Source of the DNA: AC-32 sp963755635
Lineage (GTDB): Bacteria; Actinomycetota; Thermoleophilia; Gaiellales; Gaiellaceae
Length of the DNA stretch: 64,000 nt
Assembly (NCBI GenBank): GCA_963755635.1
Contig: CAVWKS010000025.1
Location: forward strand, 1-64,000
Reading direction: 5' to 3'
In this document: piece by piece, positions 1 through 9,023 of the stretch
Position numbering within the stretch: the stretch's first letter is position 1
How the letters are laid out: each line of letters opens with the position of its first letter
Position numbers and translations under genes: made by a program
The notes under the pieces: generated by a model
Told to the model about the DNA's origin: nothing
Seen by the model: the letters and a program-made list of their open reading frames with translations, nothing else
The model's database searches: none

Positions 1-61
1 CGCTGCAGTGAGCGTCGAGGCGAGCGTCACCGCGGGAGGCTCGCAACGCGCAGCGGCTCGT

Positions 62-109
62 GCATCGCCCCATTCGGACGATGTGATTTTCGGCCCCGTG
101 AGCGACCCT
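62..109 (+). promoter_or_regulatory. GGRYGATGC-box promoter A (aquaporin operon)
   Basis: The dyad spans 62-84: arms GCATCGCCC and GGACGATGT separated by 5 bp. A -10-like hexamer GACCCT lies at 104-109, starting 31 bp from the dyad centre, the same offset as at the other copies in this window. The predicted transcript would start near 116 and reach the Shine-Dalgarno GGAGG at 132-136. Function is inferred from recurrence. Confidence 0.6.
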
Positions 110-141
110 CGCCGGATGCGCTCGCTGAGTTGGAGGCCGGA

Positions 142-1002
142 GTGGCGGTAACCGCCGGACAGGGCGTGGCGCCTTCACCAACCCCGCGGCGGGCGCTGCT
201 TTCCCTCGAGTACCCCGGCATCGGCGATTTCGACGATCCCAGCCTCGAGTGGCGCCGGTTGTTCTCCGAGTTGTTGGGGACGTTCTTCCTGGTGCTCGCC
301 GGAGCCGGCGGCGCGGTCGTCGGCGCGCTCAGCCATGGCGAGATCAGCCGGACCGCGGCCGTGACGGCGCCGGGCCTGACGGTGATGGGGATCATCCTCT
401 ACATGGGCGCCGTCTCCGGGGCGCACCTCAACCCGGCGGTGACCATGGCGTTCTGGCTGCGAGGCGATTTCCCAGGAAGGCGCGTCCCCGGCTACGTGAT
501 CGTGCAGCTGGTCGGCGCGACGGCCGCGTGCCTCGGGCTCTGGGCTGTGCTCGGCAAGCACGGCGCGCTCGGCGCGACCGAGCCGGGCGCGGGAATCCAC
601 GCGTGGCAGGCGATGACGATCGAGCTCGCGCTGACCGTGGGGCTCGTCAGCACGATTCTGGGCACCGCCTCCAGCGCTCAGAACGTCGGCGCGTTCAGCG
701 CGATCGCCGTCGGGAGCTACATCATCCTCGCCGGTCTCTGGTCGAGCCCGATCAGTGGCGCGTCGATGAACCCAGCGCGCTCGTTCGCGCCCGACCTCGC
801 CAACAGCGACTTCTCGAACTACTGGGTCTACCTCGTAGGACCGCTCGGCGGCGCCGCCATCGCGGTCGGGATCGCGTGGCTCTTGCGCGGCCCCGGCGGC
901 GACCAGGGCGGGCTCGCGGCAGCGCGGGGCAATCTCGGCACGGTTCACTCCGCTGCTGTCGAGGAGATCGAAGGCGCAGGCCAATCGAAGGAGGTCAAAT
1001 GA
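142..1002 (+). CDS. MIP-family channel (aquaporin/glycerol facilitator)
   Basis: This is a six-helix major intrinsic protein, a passive channel for water or small neutral solutes in the cytoplasmic membrane. Both signature half-helix motifs are present: NPA near residue 97 (context HLNPAVT) and NPAR near residue 210 (context SMNPARSF). A hydrophilic N-terminal extension of about 40 residues precedes the first helix. I prefer the GTG at 142 because GGAGG sits 5 bases before it; a TTG at 130 in the same frame is the alternative. The stop overlaps the next gene's ATG by 3 bases, so the DUF2252 gene is co-translated. The promoter carries the recurring dyad box, suggesting osmotic or general stress control. 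Water versus glycerol selectivity cannot be decided by reading. Confidence 0.9.
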   Translation: MAVTAGQGVAPSPTPRRALLSLEYPGIGDFDDPSLEWRRLFSELLGTFFLVLAGAGGAVVGALSHGEISRTAAVTAPGLTVMGIILYMGAVSGAHLNPAVTMAFWLRGDFPGRRVPGYVIVQLVGATAACLGLWAVLGKHGALGATEPGAGIHAWQAMTIELALTVGLVSTILGTASSAQNVGAFSAIAVGSYIILAGLWSSPISGASMNPARSFAPDLANSDFSNYWVYLVGPLGGAAIAVGIAWLLRGPGGDQGGLAAARGNLGTVHSAAVEEIEGAGQSKEVK

Positions 1003-2426
1003 CCACTGAGACCCGAGCAGAGCCTGCCGAGGCAAAGGTCCAGCACCCGACGGCAACGGAGCGCGCCGCGACAGGCAGAGCCGCACGCGCCGCCGCTCCG
1101 CGCGAGAGCCAGTCGGCGCTCGACCTGCCCGACCGGGATCCCGTCGTCCTGCTCGAGGAGCAGGCGGCCACACGTGTGCCCGAGCTCGTTCCGATCCGCT
1201 ACGGACGGATGCTGGTCTCGCCGTTCACGTTCTACCGGGGCGCCGCAAAGCTCATGGCCCACGATCTGGCGGGCACACCGGTCTCCGGGCTCCAGGCGCA
1301 GCTCTGCGGCGACGCGCATCTCTCCAACTTCGGCGGCTTCGCCTCGGCCGAGCGCTCGCTCGTCTTCGACCTCAACGACTTCGACGAGGCGCTGCCGGGA
1401 CCGTTCGAGTGGGACGTGAAGCGCCTCGCGACGAGCTTCGAGATCTGCGCTCGCGAACGCGGCTTCGACGACGCTGTGCGCGAGTCCGCCGTCGCCACCG
1501 TGGTGCGCACCTACCGCGAGGCGATGCGCAGCTTTGCGGCCATGGGAAACCTGGCGGTCTGGTACTCGCGAGTCGACGTCGACGCGATTGTCGAGCAGCT
1601 TCGCCGTGACAACAACAAGAAGCAGGCCAAGAGCGTGCAGCAGGCCGAGGCGAAGGCGCGCACGAAGGACAGCATGAAGGCCTTCTCGAGGCTCACCCAC
1701 GAAGTCGACGGCGAGCTGCGCATCCGCTCGGACCCTCCGCTCCTGGTCCCGATCGAAGAGCTCGTCGACGAATCGCGCGCCACAGAGATGAAGGAAGGGC
1801 TCACCTCGATGTTCCGCAAGTACCGCAGCTCCCTCCAGCACGACCGGCGCAAGCTGCTCGAGGGCTATCGCCTCGTCGACGTCGCGCGGAAAGTCGTCGG
1901 CGTCGGCAGCGTCGGGACGCGAGCGTGGATCGTCCTGCTGCTCGGCCGCGACGACAACGACCCGCTATTTCTCCAGGTCAAGGAAGCGGAGGCGTCGGTG
2001 CTCGAGGCGCACCTCGGCAAGAGCAAGTTCAGCCATCACGGCCAGCGCGTCGTCGAGGGACAGCGGCTGATGCAGGCGGCGAGCGACATCTTCCTCGGCT
2101 GGGTGCGAACCGAGCGCGGCCTCGACGACAAGCGTCGCGACTTCTACGTCCGCCAGCTCTGGGACTGGAAGGTCTCGGTCGACCCCGAAGCGGTCCTGCC
2201 GCGCGGGCTCGTGCTTTACGCACAGGCCTGCGGGTGGACGCTCGCGCGCGCGCACGCGCGCTCGGGGGACCGGATCGCCATGGGCGAGTATCTCGGCAAA
2301 GGCAAGACGTTCGACCGGGCAATCGCCGAGTTCGCGACCGAGTACGCCGACGTCAACCAGCGCGACTACGAGGCCCTTGCCGAGGCCGCTCACACGGGTC
2401 GGATCGAGGTCACGGAAGGGCTGTAG
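999..2426 (+). CDS. DUF2252 family protein
   Basis: This 475-residue cytoplasmic protein matches the DUF2252 family, whose fold is thought to resemble aminoglycoside/protein kinases. A conserved family block lies near residues 100-135, including QLCGDAHLSNFGG followed by FDLNDFDEA, which resemble kinase-like catalytic and metal-binding loops. The biochemical activity of the family is not established. The first 60 residues are low-complexity and Ala/Glu/Arg-rich. Its ATG overlaps the aquaporin stop in an ATGA arrangement, so the two are one transcript. The pairing with a water channel suggests stress physiology, but that is inference only. Confidence 0.85.
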   Translation: MTTETRAEPAEAKVQHPTATERAATGRAARAAAPRESQSALDLPDRDPVVLLEEQAATRVPELVPIRYGRMLVSPFTFYRGAAKLMAHDLAGTPVSGLQAQLCGDAHLSNFGGFASAERSLVFDLNDFDEALPGPFEWDVKRLATSFEICARERGFDDAVRESAVATVVRTYREAMRSFAAMGNLAVWYSRVDVDAIVEQLRRDNNKKQAKSVQQAEAKARTKDSMKAFSRLTHEVDGELRIRSDPPLLVPIEELVDESRATEMKEGLTSMFRKYRSSLQHDRRKLLEGYRLVDVARKVVGVGSVGTRAWIVLLLGRDDNDPLFLQVKEAEASVLEAHLGKSKFSHHGQRVVEGQRLMQAASDIFLGWVRTERGLDDKRRDFYVRQLWDWKVSVDPEAVLPRGLVLYAQACGWTLARAHARSGDRIAMGEYLGKGKTFDRAIAEFATEYADVNQRDYEALAEAAHTGRIEVTEGL

Positions 2427-2456
2427 CAACGAGTAGACCGAAAGCTGCGTGCGCCG

Positions 2457-3572
2457 CTAGGGCTCGGCACTCGCGGGCCCGGCTCGAGGCGGCGGGCGCA
2501 GTGAGTGCCGCTCCGGCGCAGCCGGCAGATCGTGGCCGAGCACGAGCACGTCGATCAGGGTCGCTGCCGCTGCCGTCACCGGGATTGCCAGCACCACCGC
2601 GATCGGCCCGAAGATCAGGCCGACGACCGACACCGAGGTGAGGGTCACGAGCGGCGAGAGGCCGACCGTGTGGTGAGCCATGTGCGGGTTGATGACGTAG
2701 CTCTGGAACTCCCGGACGCCCACCACGACGACCAGCCCGAGGACGGCCACGTGGACCGACTGCGACAGTCCGACCCCGACAACGAGGATCGTGCCCGCGA
2801 GCGGGCCGACCACCGGGATGATCTCCAGGAGTGCGACCGTGCCGCCGAGCAGGAGCCAGTAATGCAGGCCCACCAGGTAGAAGCCGGTGGACAGCACGAT
2901 CGCGACCGCGAAGGTCATGACCAGCTTGACCCGCGTGTAGAGACCGAGCCGGCCGTCGATCGCGAGGAGCGTAGCTCGTACTCGCTCGCGCTTTCCTGCG
3001 GGGGCGGCGCGCGCGAACAGGTCGATCATCGGGTCGCGCTCGGCGATCCAGTACCAGGTCGCAGCGAGCATGAAGAGGACTGCAACGGCCGCGCGGGACG
3101 CCTTCGTCCCATACGTGGCGACGGGATGGAGGATGTTGGAGCCCGAGGGCAGCGTGTGCAGGTTCTTGTCCAGCCAGACGAGCACGTCGTGCCGGAACCC
3201 CGTGGAATTGCGGATCGAGCTGTTGCTCGGGCCGGGGTTCGCCAGCGCCTGTCCGACCTGGTGGATCGCGGGCGGAACCGCGAGCCAGATGAACACCCCG
3301 AGGCTCCCGAGCACGACGACGAAGAAGAAGAGGATCGCGAGCGACTGCGGCACCCTGTGCCGTTCCAGCCACTCGACGCCCGGCCGCATCGCAGCCGCGA
3401 ACGTCAGCGCCAGCAGCAGCAGGACGATCAGATCCCGGACCTTCCAGAGGCCGAACGCGATCGCGACGACCAGGACGACGCCGACGGCCGCCTTGGCTGC
3501 CATGACCGTGATGCTGCGAGCGGGCGGCCCGGCCGCCGGCTCGGGCTCTTCCGTCGTCCCGTCGATCGCCAC
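2457..3572 (-). CDS. AI-2E family transporter (PerM-like)
   Basis: This 371-residue polytopic membrane protein has the AI-2E/PerM arrangement: an N-terminal helical pair near residues 30-70, a central extracytoplasmic stretch, then five or so C-terminal helices. The family exports small molecules or, in some members, ions; no substrate can be assigned. I chose the GTG at 3572 because AAAGGAG precedes it by 8 bases. The open frame runs further upstream, but into the neighbouring rhomboid gene. A paralogue lies at 25910-27091. It is downstream of the rhomboid gene on the same strand, with a 26-base gap. Confidence 0.85.
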   Translation of the reverse strand: MAIDGTTEEPEPAAGPPARSITVMAAKAAVGVVLVVAIAFGLWKVRDLIVLLLLALTFAAAMRPGVEWLERHRVPQSLAILFFFVVVLGSLGVFIWLAVPPAIHQVGQALANPGPSNSSIRNSTGFRHDVLVWLDKNLHTLPSGSNILHPVATYGTKASRAAVAVLFMLAATWYWIAERDPMIDLFARAAPAGKRERVRATLLAIDGRLGLYTRVKLVMTFAVAIVLSTGFYLVGLHYWLLLGGTVALLEIIPVVGPLAGTILVVGVGLSQSVHVAVLGLVVVVGVREFQSYVINPHMAHHTVGLSPLVTLTSVSVVGLIFGPIAVVLAIPVTAAAATLIDVLVLGHDLPAAPERHSLRPPPRAGPASAEP

Positions 3573-3598
3573 GGGGCGTCTCCTTTCGATGCGGCTGC

Positions 3599-4306
3599 TC
3601 AGACCGGAGTTCGGACGGCCGTGCTGTAGTCCTGTGCGGAGATGCGTCCCGCATTCGTGAGGTACGTCGCGACCAGCACCCCGAAGACGAAGCCGCCCAC
3701 ATGCGCGAAGAACGCAGTCCCGCCGCCGTTGGCCGAGGAGCTGGTCAGGCCGAAGTTGGCTTCCACGAGCTGGTACACGAACCAGGCGCCGAGGAAGAAC
3801 CAGGCCGAGATCTTGACCGGGAAGACGAGGACGAGGGTGCGAATCTGCGAGGTCGGATAGAGCACGAAGTACGCCCCCAGCACCGCGGCGATCGCGCCGC
3901 TCGCGCCGAGGTTCGGTACCTGCGCCGCGGCGTGCGACCCGAACCAGAGCGTCACCGCCGTCTGCGTCATCATCGCGACGAACCCCCCGGCGAAGTAGAA
4001 GCCGAGGTAGCGGAGGGACCCGAACGCGTCCTCGACGTTCTTGCCGAAGATGGCGAGGAAGAGCATGTTGCCGAGGATGTGGCTCCAGCTCCCGTGCAGG
4101 AACATGGCCGTGATCCAGCTGACGCCCCACGACTCCGGGCCATGGCAGGAGCCGTTCACGGTGCAGGGGTAGAACGACGCGTGGTAGATCGACGAGTTCA
4201 GGTGCGGCAGCTCGTAGAAGATCCAGACCGCGAAGTTCGCGACGATCAGCGAGACGTTGACGATCGGGAGCCGACGAGCCCGGAGGCCGTCGGAAAGCGG
4301 GAGCAT
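3599..4306 (-). CDS. Rhomboid family intramembrane serine protease
   Basis: This 235-residue protein has about six transmembrane helices and the rhomboid signature: HGSWSHILGN in the second core helix, the catalytic serine in GASGA (Ser136) and the catalytic histidine in HVGG (His202). It would cleave transmembrane substrates within the lipid bilayer. A long periplasmic loop with two cysteines (CTVNGSC) follows helix 1. The start was set at the ATG at 4304-4306; the frame is open further upstream and GTG at 4315 is another option. It is divergent from the COG4280-like gene and upstream of the AI-2E transporter. Confidence 0.88.
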   Translation of the reverse strand: MLPLSDGLRARRLPIVNVSLIVANFAVWIFYELPHLNSSIYHASFYPCTVNGSCHGPESWGVSWITAMFLHGSWSHILGNMLFLAIFGKNVEDAFGSLRYLGFYFAGGFVAMMTQTAVTLWFGSHAAAQVPNLGASGAIAAVLGAYFVLYPTSQIRTLVLVFPVKISAWFFLGAWFVYQLVEANFGLTSSSANGGGTAFFAHVGGFVFGVLVATYLTNAGRISAQDYSTAVRTPV

Positions 4307-4395
4307 GGGCAACACTCTCACGCCCGGCCGAATCGCCGCAAGCGCCCGGTCTCGACGTGGTCGCGACGGCGCCGGAGTTCTACAAAGATGCAGCC

Positions 4396-5154
4396 GTGAG
4401 CTCACACGTCGTCATCCTCTTTCTCGCGACCTTCCTCGCCAGCGGGGTCGAGGCGGTCGAGGCGCTGACGATCGTGCTCGCGGTCGGGGTCGTGCGCGGC
4501 TGGCGCTCGACGATGATCGGCGTGGCCGCGGCCTCCGTCGTGCTCGCGGCGATCATCGCGTCGCTCGGCCCGGCTCTGCAGAAGATCCCGATCGGGACCC
4601 TGCGCTTCGTCGTCGGCGCCCTGCTGCTCGCCTTCGGCCTGCAGTGGCTGCGGAAGGCTGTCCTGCGCGCCAGCGGCTACAAGCCGCTCCACGACGAGGC
4701 CGAGGCGTTTGCACGCGAGCGTGCGCAGGCCGGCGAGGTCAGCCAGCACCCTTCGAGCCAGATGGACTGGTACTCGTTCACCGTCGCCTTCAAGGGCGTG
4801 CTCCTCGAGGGCCTCGAGGTCGCCTTCATCGTCGTCAGCTTCGGCGCGACCAACGGCCGGCTCGGACTGGCGACCGCGGCGGCAGCGGCCGCTGTCGTCG
4901 TCGTCATCGTCGCGGGCCTGGTGGTGCGCGGGCCGCTCGCGCGGGTCCCGGAGAACACGCTCAAGTACGCGGTCGGCGTCATGCTCACGAGCTTCGGAAT
5001 CTTCTGGGGCGGCGAGGGCGCGGGCGTCAATTGGCCCGGCGGCGACGTCGCGATCCTCGCGATCATCGCCTACATCGGGCTCGTGTCGCTCGCTCTCACG
5101 CGCGCGCTTCGGCGGCGTCGGCTCGCGCTCCGGCCCGCGGAGGCCGGCGGATGA
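4396..5154 (+). CDS. COG4280-like polytopic membrane protein
   Basis: This protein of about 252 residues has seven predicted membrane segments in two similar halves. Each half begins with an acidic helix motif: GVEAVEAL near residue 15 and EGLEVAF about 120 residues later. Such repeated acidic helices resemble cation transporters of the FTR1 and Gdt1/LysE type, but I cannot assign a substrate. The GTG at 4396 sits just before the first helix; GTG at 4357 is an alternative 13 codons upstream. The next gene begins inside the stop codon (ATGA overlap), so a 67-residue membrane protein is co-translated. Confidence 0.7.
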   Translation: MSSHVVILFLATFLASGVEAVEALTIVLAVGVVRGWRSTMIGVAAASVVLAAIIASLGPALQKIPIGTLRFVVGALLLAFGLQWLRKAVLRASGYKPLHDEAEAFARERAQAGEVSQHPSSQMDWYSFTVAFKGVLLEGLEVAFIVVSFGATNGRLGLATAAAAAAVVVVIVAGLVVRGPLARVPENTLKYAVGVMLTSFGIFWGGEGAGVNWPGGDVAILAIIAYIGLVSLALTRALRRRRLALRPAEAGG

Positions 5155-5354
5155 AGTACCTCCGCGCCTTCGGCCGCTTCTGGTGGGACTTCATCGTCGG
5201 CGACGACTGGCGCGTCGCGGCAGGGCTCGCCGGCGCCTTCGCGCTGACCTGGTTGCTGGAGGACAACGACATCACCGCCTGGTGGCTGCTTCCGCTCGCC
5301 GTCGCGGCCCTCCTCGTCGGCTCCGTGCTCCGCGAGGCGCGCGGGAGCGACTGA
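5151..5354 (+). CDS. Small membrane protein, unknown function
   Basis: This is a 67-residue protein with two hydrophobic segments (residues about 22-36 and 43-58) and an aromatic N-terminus containing RFWWDF. Its ATG overlaps the stop of the COG4280-like gene by four bases, which argues for translational coupling and a role as a small partner of that protein. No known family is recognised. Confidence 0.7.
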   Translation: MKYLRAFGRFWWDFIVGDDWRVAAGLAGAFALTWLLEDNDITAWWLLPLAVAALLVGSVLREARGSD

Positions 5355-5375
5355 GCCCGGCCTACTGTCGTCGGG

Positions 5376-5654
5376 TCAGCGCGGCTTGTCCGCCCAATCC
5401 CGCTCGGCCTCGCTCTCCATGCGCTCGAGCCGCTCGTAGTAGTCGGGGAACTCCTTCATGTGCGCGAGCGCGATCTTGCCGGTGACGATCGGGTCGTCGT
5501 GTGTCACGTCCGTCTGCGGATCGTGGCTGCCGTGCTCGTACTCGACGTCCATCCCGGCGCGGAACTGCTCGAGGTCGAAGCGGTCCCAGTCGACTCCGAT
5601 CTCGTCGCCGACGCGCTGCGCCTCTTCGGTCGAGGTTCTTCGTGTCTCGGTCAT
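5376..5654 (-). CDS. Small acidic protein (DUF5661-like)
   Basis: This 92-residue soluble protein is rich in Asp/Glu and contains the segments GVDWDRFDLEQFRAGMDVE and MKEFPDYYERLERME. It resembles DUF5661 proteins, small actinobacterial proteins of unknown function. AAGGAGA immediately precedes the ATG at 5654. It is divergent from ftsH, 61 bases away. Confidence 0.7.
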   Translation of the reverse strand: MTETRRTSTEEAQRVGDEIGVDWDRFDLEQFRAGMDVEYEHGSHDPQTDVTHDDPIVTGKIALAHMKEFPDYYERLERMESEAERDWADKPR

Positions 5655-5689
5655 CTCTTCTCCTTTGCTTCCGGCGCTGGCTTGCGTAC

Positions 5690-5695
5690 TAGGGT
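5690..5695 (+). promoter_or_regulatory. Candidate -10 element of ftsH
   Basis: TAGGGT matches TANNNT 20 bases before the ftsH start. No dyad box lies at the expected distance upstream, so this is an ordinary promoter candidate. Confidence 0.35.
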
Positions 5696-5715
5696 AGACC
5701 TGCTGCACCAGAGAC

Positions 5716-7647
5716 ATGCCCGACGTTCCCAACCAGCAGGCGCAGACGCCGAGGCCCAAGGCGGCGCCGCGGCGAACGCGGATCGTCTGGTGGATCGCGC
5801 TCGCCATCGGGCTGTTCGCGCTGAACTACTGGGCCGGCTCGCGGGCGACCCAGCCGGCCGCGCGAGTCCGGGTGCCGTACAGCCCCTTCTTCCTCGACCA
5901 GGTCACGGCCGGGAACGTGGCCCAGATCACCTCGAAGGGATCGACCGTCCAGGGCCTCTTCAAGAAGCCCGAGCACTACGGCGACTCGAAGCCCAGCACC
6001 AAGTTCAAGACTGAGATCCCGGCCTTCGCCGACACCAAGGCGCTCACCAAGTCGCTTCAGGACGCCGGCGTCGTCGTCAACGCCGTGCCGCTGCAGACGA
6101 GCCTGCCCTGGTGGGAGAACCTGCTGCTCAACTTCGGCCCTACCCTGCTCTTCATCGGGCTGCTCGTGTTGCTGATGCGCCGCGGCGCGGGCGCGCAGAA
6201 CCTGCTCGGCTCGCTCACCCGCTCGAAGGCCCGTCGCTACCAGCCCGGCGGCGACCGCGTGACGTTCGCGGACGTGGCCGGAATCGACGAGGCGAAGGAG
6301 GAGCTCGCGGAGGTGGTCGACTTCCTGCGGGAACCGGGGAAGTACCAGCGGCTGGGCGGTCGCATCCCTCACGGCGTGCTGCTCAGCGGCGAGCCGGGGA
6401 CCGGGAAGACGCTGCTCGCTCGCGCGGTCGCGGGCGAGGCGAACGTGCCGTTCTTCTCGATGTCGGCGTCCGAGTTCGTCGAGGCGATCGTCGGCGTCGG
6501 CGCCGCGCGTGTGCGCGACCTGTTCAAGGAGGCGAAGGCGGCCGCCCCGGCGATCATCTTCATCGACGAGCTGGACGCGGTCGGCGGCTCACGCGTCTCC
6601 GGCGCCGGCGGGTTCAGCGGCGGCAACGACGAGCGCGAGCAGACGCTCAACCAGATCCTCACCGAGATGGACGGCTTCGACTCGTCCACGAGCGTGATCG
6701 TGATCGGCGCGACGAACCGCCCCGACGTGCTCGACCCGGCCCTGCTCCGCCCCGGGCGCTTCGACCGGCGCGTGACCGTGAGTCCGCCCGACCGCAACGG
6801 GCGCGCGGCAATCCTGAAGGTGCACACGCGCGGGGTGCCGCTCGCGCCGGACGTCGACCTCGGCCGTGTCGCCGCGACCACGCCGGGGATGGTCGGCGCC
6901 GACCTCGCGAACCTCGCGAACGAGGCCGCGCTCCTGGCCGCGCGGCGGGGCGAGACCGCGGTCACGTCGGCCGACTTCGCCGACGCCCTGGAGCGGATCC
7001 TGCTCGGCGCCGAGCGCAAGATCATGCTTGGCCCGGACGACCGCCGGCACACGGCGTACCACGAGGGCGGCCACGCGATCGTCGGCATGCTCACGCCCGG
7101 CGCCGATCCGGTGCGCAAGGTCTCGATCATCCCGCGCGGCCTGGCCCTCGGCGTCACGTTCTCCGCGCCGGATGCGGACCGCTTCAGCTACCGGCGCGAC
7201 GAGCTCGAGGCCAAGATCAAGGTGGCGCTCGGCGGGCGGGCGGCCGAGGAGGTCGTCTTCGGCCAGGTCTCGACGGGCGCCGAGTCGGACATCCAGCAGC
7301 TGACCCAGATCGCGCGCCAGATGGTGGGCCGCTGGGGGATGAGCGACGTGATTGGCCCCGTCTCGGTGCTCCCGGCCGACGGACGCGGCCCCCTCCTGGG
7401 AGCAAGCGACGTCTCCCCGGAGACGCACCAGCAGGTCGACGCCGAGGTGCACCGGATCGTCGAGGACAGCTACGCGGAGGTGCTCTCGACGCTGAAGGAC
7501 AACCGCGAGCGGCTCGACACGCTCGCCGCCGCGCTGCTCGAGCACGAGACGCTCGACGAGGAGGACGCCTACGCCGCCGCCGGGCTCGAGCCTCCCGCCG
7601 AGGCCGACGGCGCATACGCCGCGGCGGCCAAGAGCACGTCGGGCTAG
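5716..7647 (+). CDS. ftsH: ATP-dependent zinc metalloprotease FtsH
   Basis: This is a membrane-anchored AAA+ protease that degrades misfolded membrane proteins and regulatory substrates. It has 643 residues, the normal family length. There are two transmembrane helices (about residues 25-42 and 135-155) flanking an extracytoplasmic domain. Walker A GEPGTGKT is at 225-232, Walker B IIFIDE ends at Glu285, and the second region of homology with an arginine finger follows. The zinc site is H449EGGH453 with Asp525 as third ligand. The stop overlaps that of the convergent PRC-barrel gene. All catalytic residues are present. Confidence 0.97.
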   Translation: MPDVPNQQAQTPRPKAAPRRTRIVWWIALAIGLFALNYWAGSRATQPAARVRVPYSPFFLDQVTAGNVAQITSKGSTVQGLFKKPEHYGDSKPSTKFKTEIPAFADTKALTKSLQDAGVVVNAVPLQTSLPWWENLLLNFGPTLLFIGLLVLLMRRGAGAQNLLGSLTRSKARRYQPGGDRVTFADVAGIDEAKEELAEVVDFLREPGKYQRLGGRIPHGVLLSGEPGTGKTLLARAVAGEANVPFFSMSASEFVEAIVGVGAARVRDLFKEAKAAAPAIIFIDELDAVGGSRVSGAGGFSGGNDEREQTLNQILTEMDGFDSSTSVIVIGATNRPDVLDPALLRPGRFDRRVTVSPPDRNGRAAILKVHTRGVPLAPDVDLGRVAATTPGMVGADLANLANEAALLAARRGETAVTSADFADALERILLGAERKIMLGPDDRRHTAYHEGGHAIVGMLTPGADPVRKVSIIPRGLALGVTFSAPDADRFSYRRDELEAKIKVALGGRAAEEVVFGQVSTGAESDIQQLTQIARQMVGRWGMSDVIGPVSVLPADGRGPLLGASDVSPETHQQVDAEVHRIVEDSYAEVLSTLKDNRERLDTLAAALLEHETLDEEDAYAAAGLEPPAEADGAYAAAAKSTSG

Positions 7648-7886
7648 AGAAACCGCTGCAGCTCGTCCCGCTTGCGGCGGAGCTGCACCAGGCGGGCACG
7701 CCTGTCGATCGTCCCGATCGCGCTTTTGGGGACGACGAAGTGCCGTCCGAAACGCCTCCGGCTGCACACCGCCAGCGAGTCGGGCCGCGACGGCGCCGTG
7801 CCGTGCATCAGGCACTCGACACGGCCCACACGGCGACCGAGGGAGTCGGCTACGAGAAAACCGGTCGTGTCGAGGATCTCGGCCAC
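7644..7886 (-). CDS. Small PRC-barrel-like protein
   Basis: This 80-residue protein has the pattern of a PRC barrel: a strand ending in FLVADSLGRRVGRVE, then a basic segment FGRHFVVPKSAIGTID and a charged C-terminal helix. PRC-barrel proteins occur in RNA-processing and envelope or stress contexts; the role here is unknown. A GTG start with GGGGGAG 12 bases upstream is chosen. The stop overlaps the ftsH stop convergently. It follows the serine hydrolase on the same strand with a 41-base gap. Confidence 0.6.
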   Translation of the reverse strand: MAEILDTTGFLVADSLGRRVGRVECLMHGTAPSRPDSLAVCSRRRFGRHFVVPKSAIGTIDRRARLVQLRRKRDELQRFL

Positions 7887-7927
7887 GGGACCATGCTCCC
7901 CCCTGCAGCGCCGGCGGGCATCCGCGT

Positions 7928-9016
7928 CTAGACGGGTGAGCGTTCCGTAGTAGCTACGCGCTCGCGAAAGGCGTAATCCCAGAAGCGGCGCATGAGCGGC
8001 GTCGGCGTCGGGCCCGTCATCTGTACCTGCGTGAGCAGGATCCCGATCGTGCCGCTCACGGGATCGACGTGAGCGGTGGTCCCGGTACCTCCGATCCAGC
8101 CGTAACGGCCGCCTGCCGCGACGGAGCCGCCGAAGCCCCAGCCCGCGCCCTCGAGGAAGATCGTCGACGCGTCCCGCTGCTCCTGGGTCAGGTGGTCGGT
8201 CATCAGCAGCCGCACCGAGTCCGCCGAGAGCAGCCCACCGCCGCCTTGGAGCAGCATGCGCCCGAAGCGGTGCCAGTCGGCGAGCGTCGACAGGAGGCCG
8301 CCGCCTCCGGAGGGGAAGACCGGCGGCGTGCTCCAGTCGTTCACGATGGGCGGTCCGGCATCGTTTCCGTACATGGGCGCGATGCGGTCGAGTTTCTCGG
8401 GCGGCACGTGGAAGCCGGTGTCGCTCATCCCCAGCGGCTCGAAGACGCGCTCGGCGAGGAAGTCCGGCAGAGACTGCCCGGAGACGCGCCCGATCAGGAC
8501 CCCCTGGATGTCGGAGCACGTGTTGTAGAGGAACGCCTCGCCCGGTTGGCGCAACATCGGGATGCCTGCGAGGGTCCTCACCCACTCGTCCGGCGGCTCC
8601 TGCGGGCCGAACACCGGGAGCTTCTGGAAGAGCTCGACGACCGCGGGCAGCGAGAAATCCGAGGGATAGCCCCAGCCGGCGCGCGAGCTCAGGACGTCCT
8701 CCACGGTGATCGGCCGCGCGGCCGGCACCACGTCGTCGAGCGGGCTCTCCGGCGTGCGCACGACCCGCGGCTCCGCGAGCTCCGGCAGCCAGCGCGCGAC
8801 AGGGTCGCCGAGCGCGACGCGCCCATCGTCCACCAGCAGCATCACGGCGGCGGCGGTGATCGGCTTGGTCAGCGAGGCGATCCGCGCAATCGAGTCGGCC
8901 CGGAAGTCGCCGGCCGCGGCAACCTCGACCTCGTCGCCGCGCGCGACGAGCGCTGCCGCTCCCGGCGCGGTCCCTTCGGCGACCGCTGCGTTGAGCAGGT
9001 CCTCGAGCGAGGTCAT
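7928..9016 (-). CDS. Serine hydrolase, beta-lactamase class C / PBP4 type
   Basis: This 362-residue protein has the serine beta-lactamase-like fold. The catalytic SxxK is SLTK at residues 48-51, and a Tyr-Asn motif (LYNTCSD) occurs near residue 165. No signal peptide is visible, so it is probably a cytoplasmic esterase or peptidase rather than a secreted beta-lactamase. Its ATG lies 7 bases after the stop of the PAS-LuxR gene, so the two form an operon. Substrate cannot be inferred. Confidence 0.88.
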   Translation of the reverse strand: MTSLEDLLNAAVAEGTAPGAAALVARGDEVEVAAAGDFRADSIARIASLTKPITAAAVMLLVDDGRVALGDPVARWLPELAEPRVVRTPESPLDDVVPAARPITVEDVLSSRAGWGYPSDFSLPAVVELFQKLPVFGPQEPPDEWVRTLAGIPMLRQPGEAFLYNTCSDIQGVLIGRVSGQSLPDFLAERVFEPLGMSDTGFHVPPEKLDRIAPMYGNDAGPPIVNDWSTPPVFPSGGGGLLSTLADWHRFGRMLLQGGGGLLSADSVRLLMTDHLTQEQRDASTIFLEGAGWGFGGSVAAGGRYGWIGGTGTTAHVDPVSGTIGILLTQVQMTGPTPTPLMRRFWDYAFRERVATTERSPV

Positions 9017-9023
9017 CGAAGCG

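Noticed and set aside
1..61. Possible end of an upstream gene
   Set aside because: The stretch is too short to identify; overlapping minus-strand frames are low-complexity shadows of the aquaporin gene.
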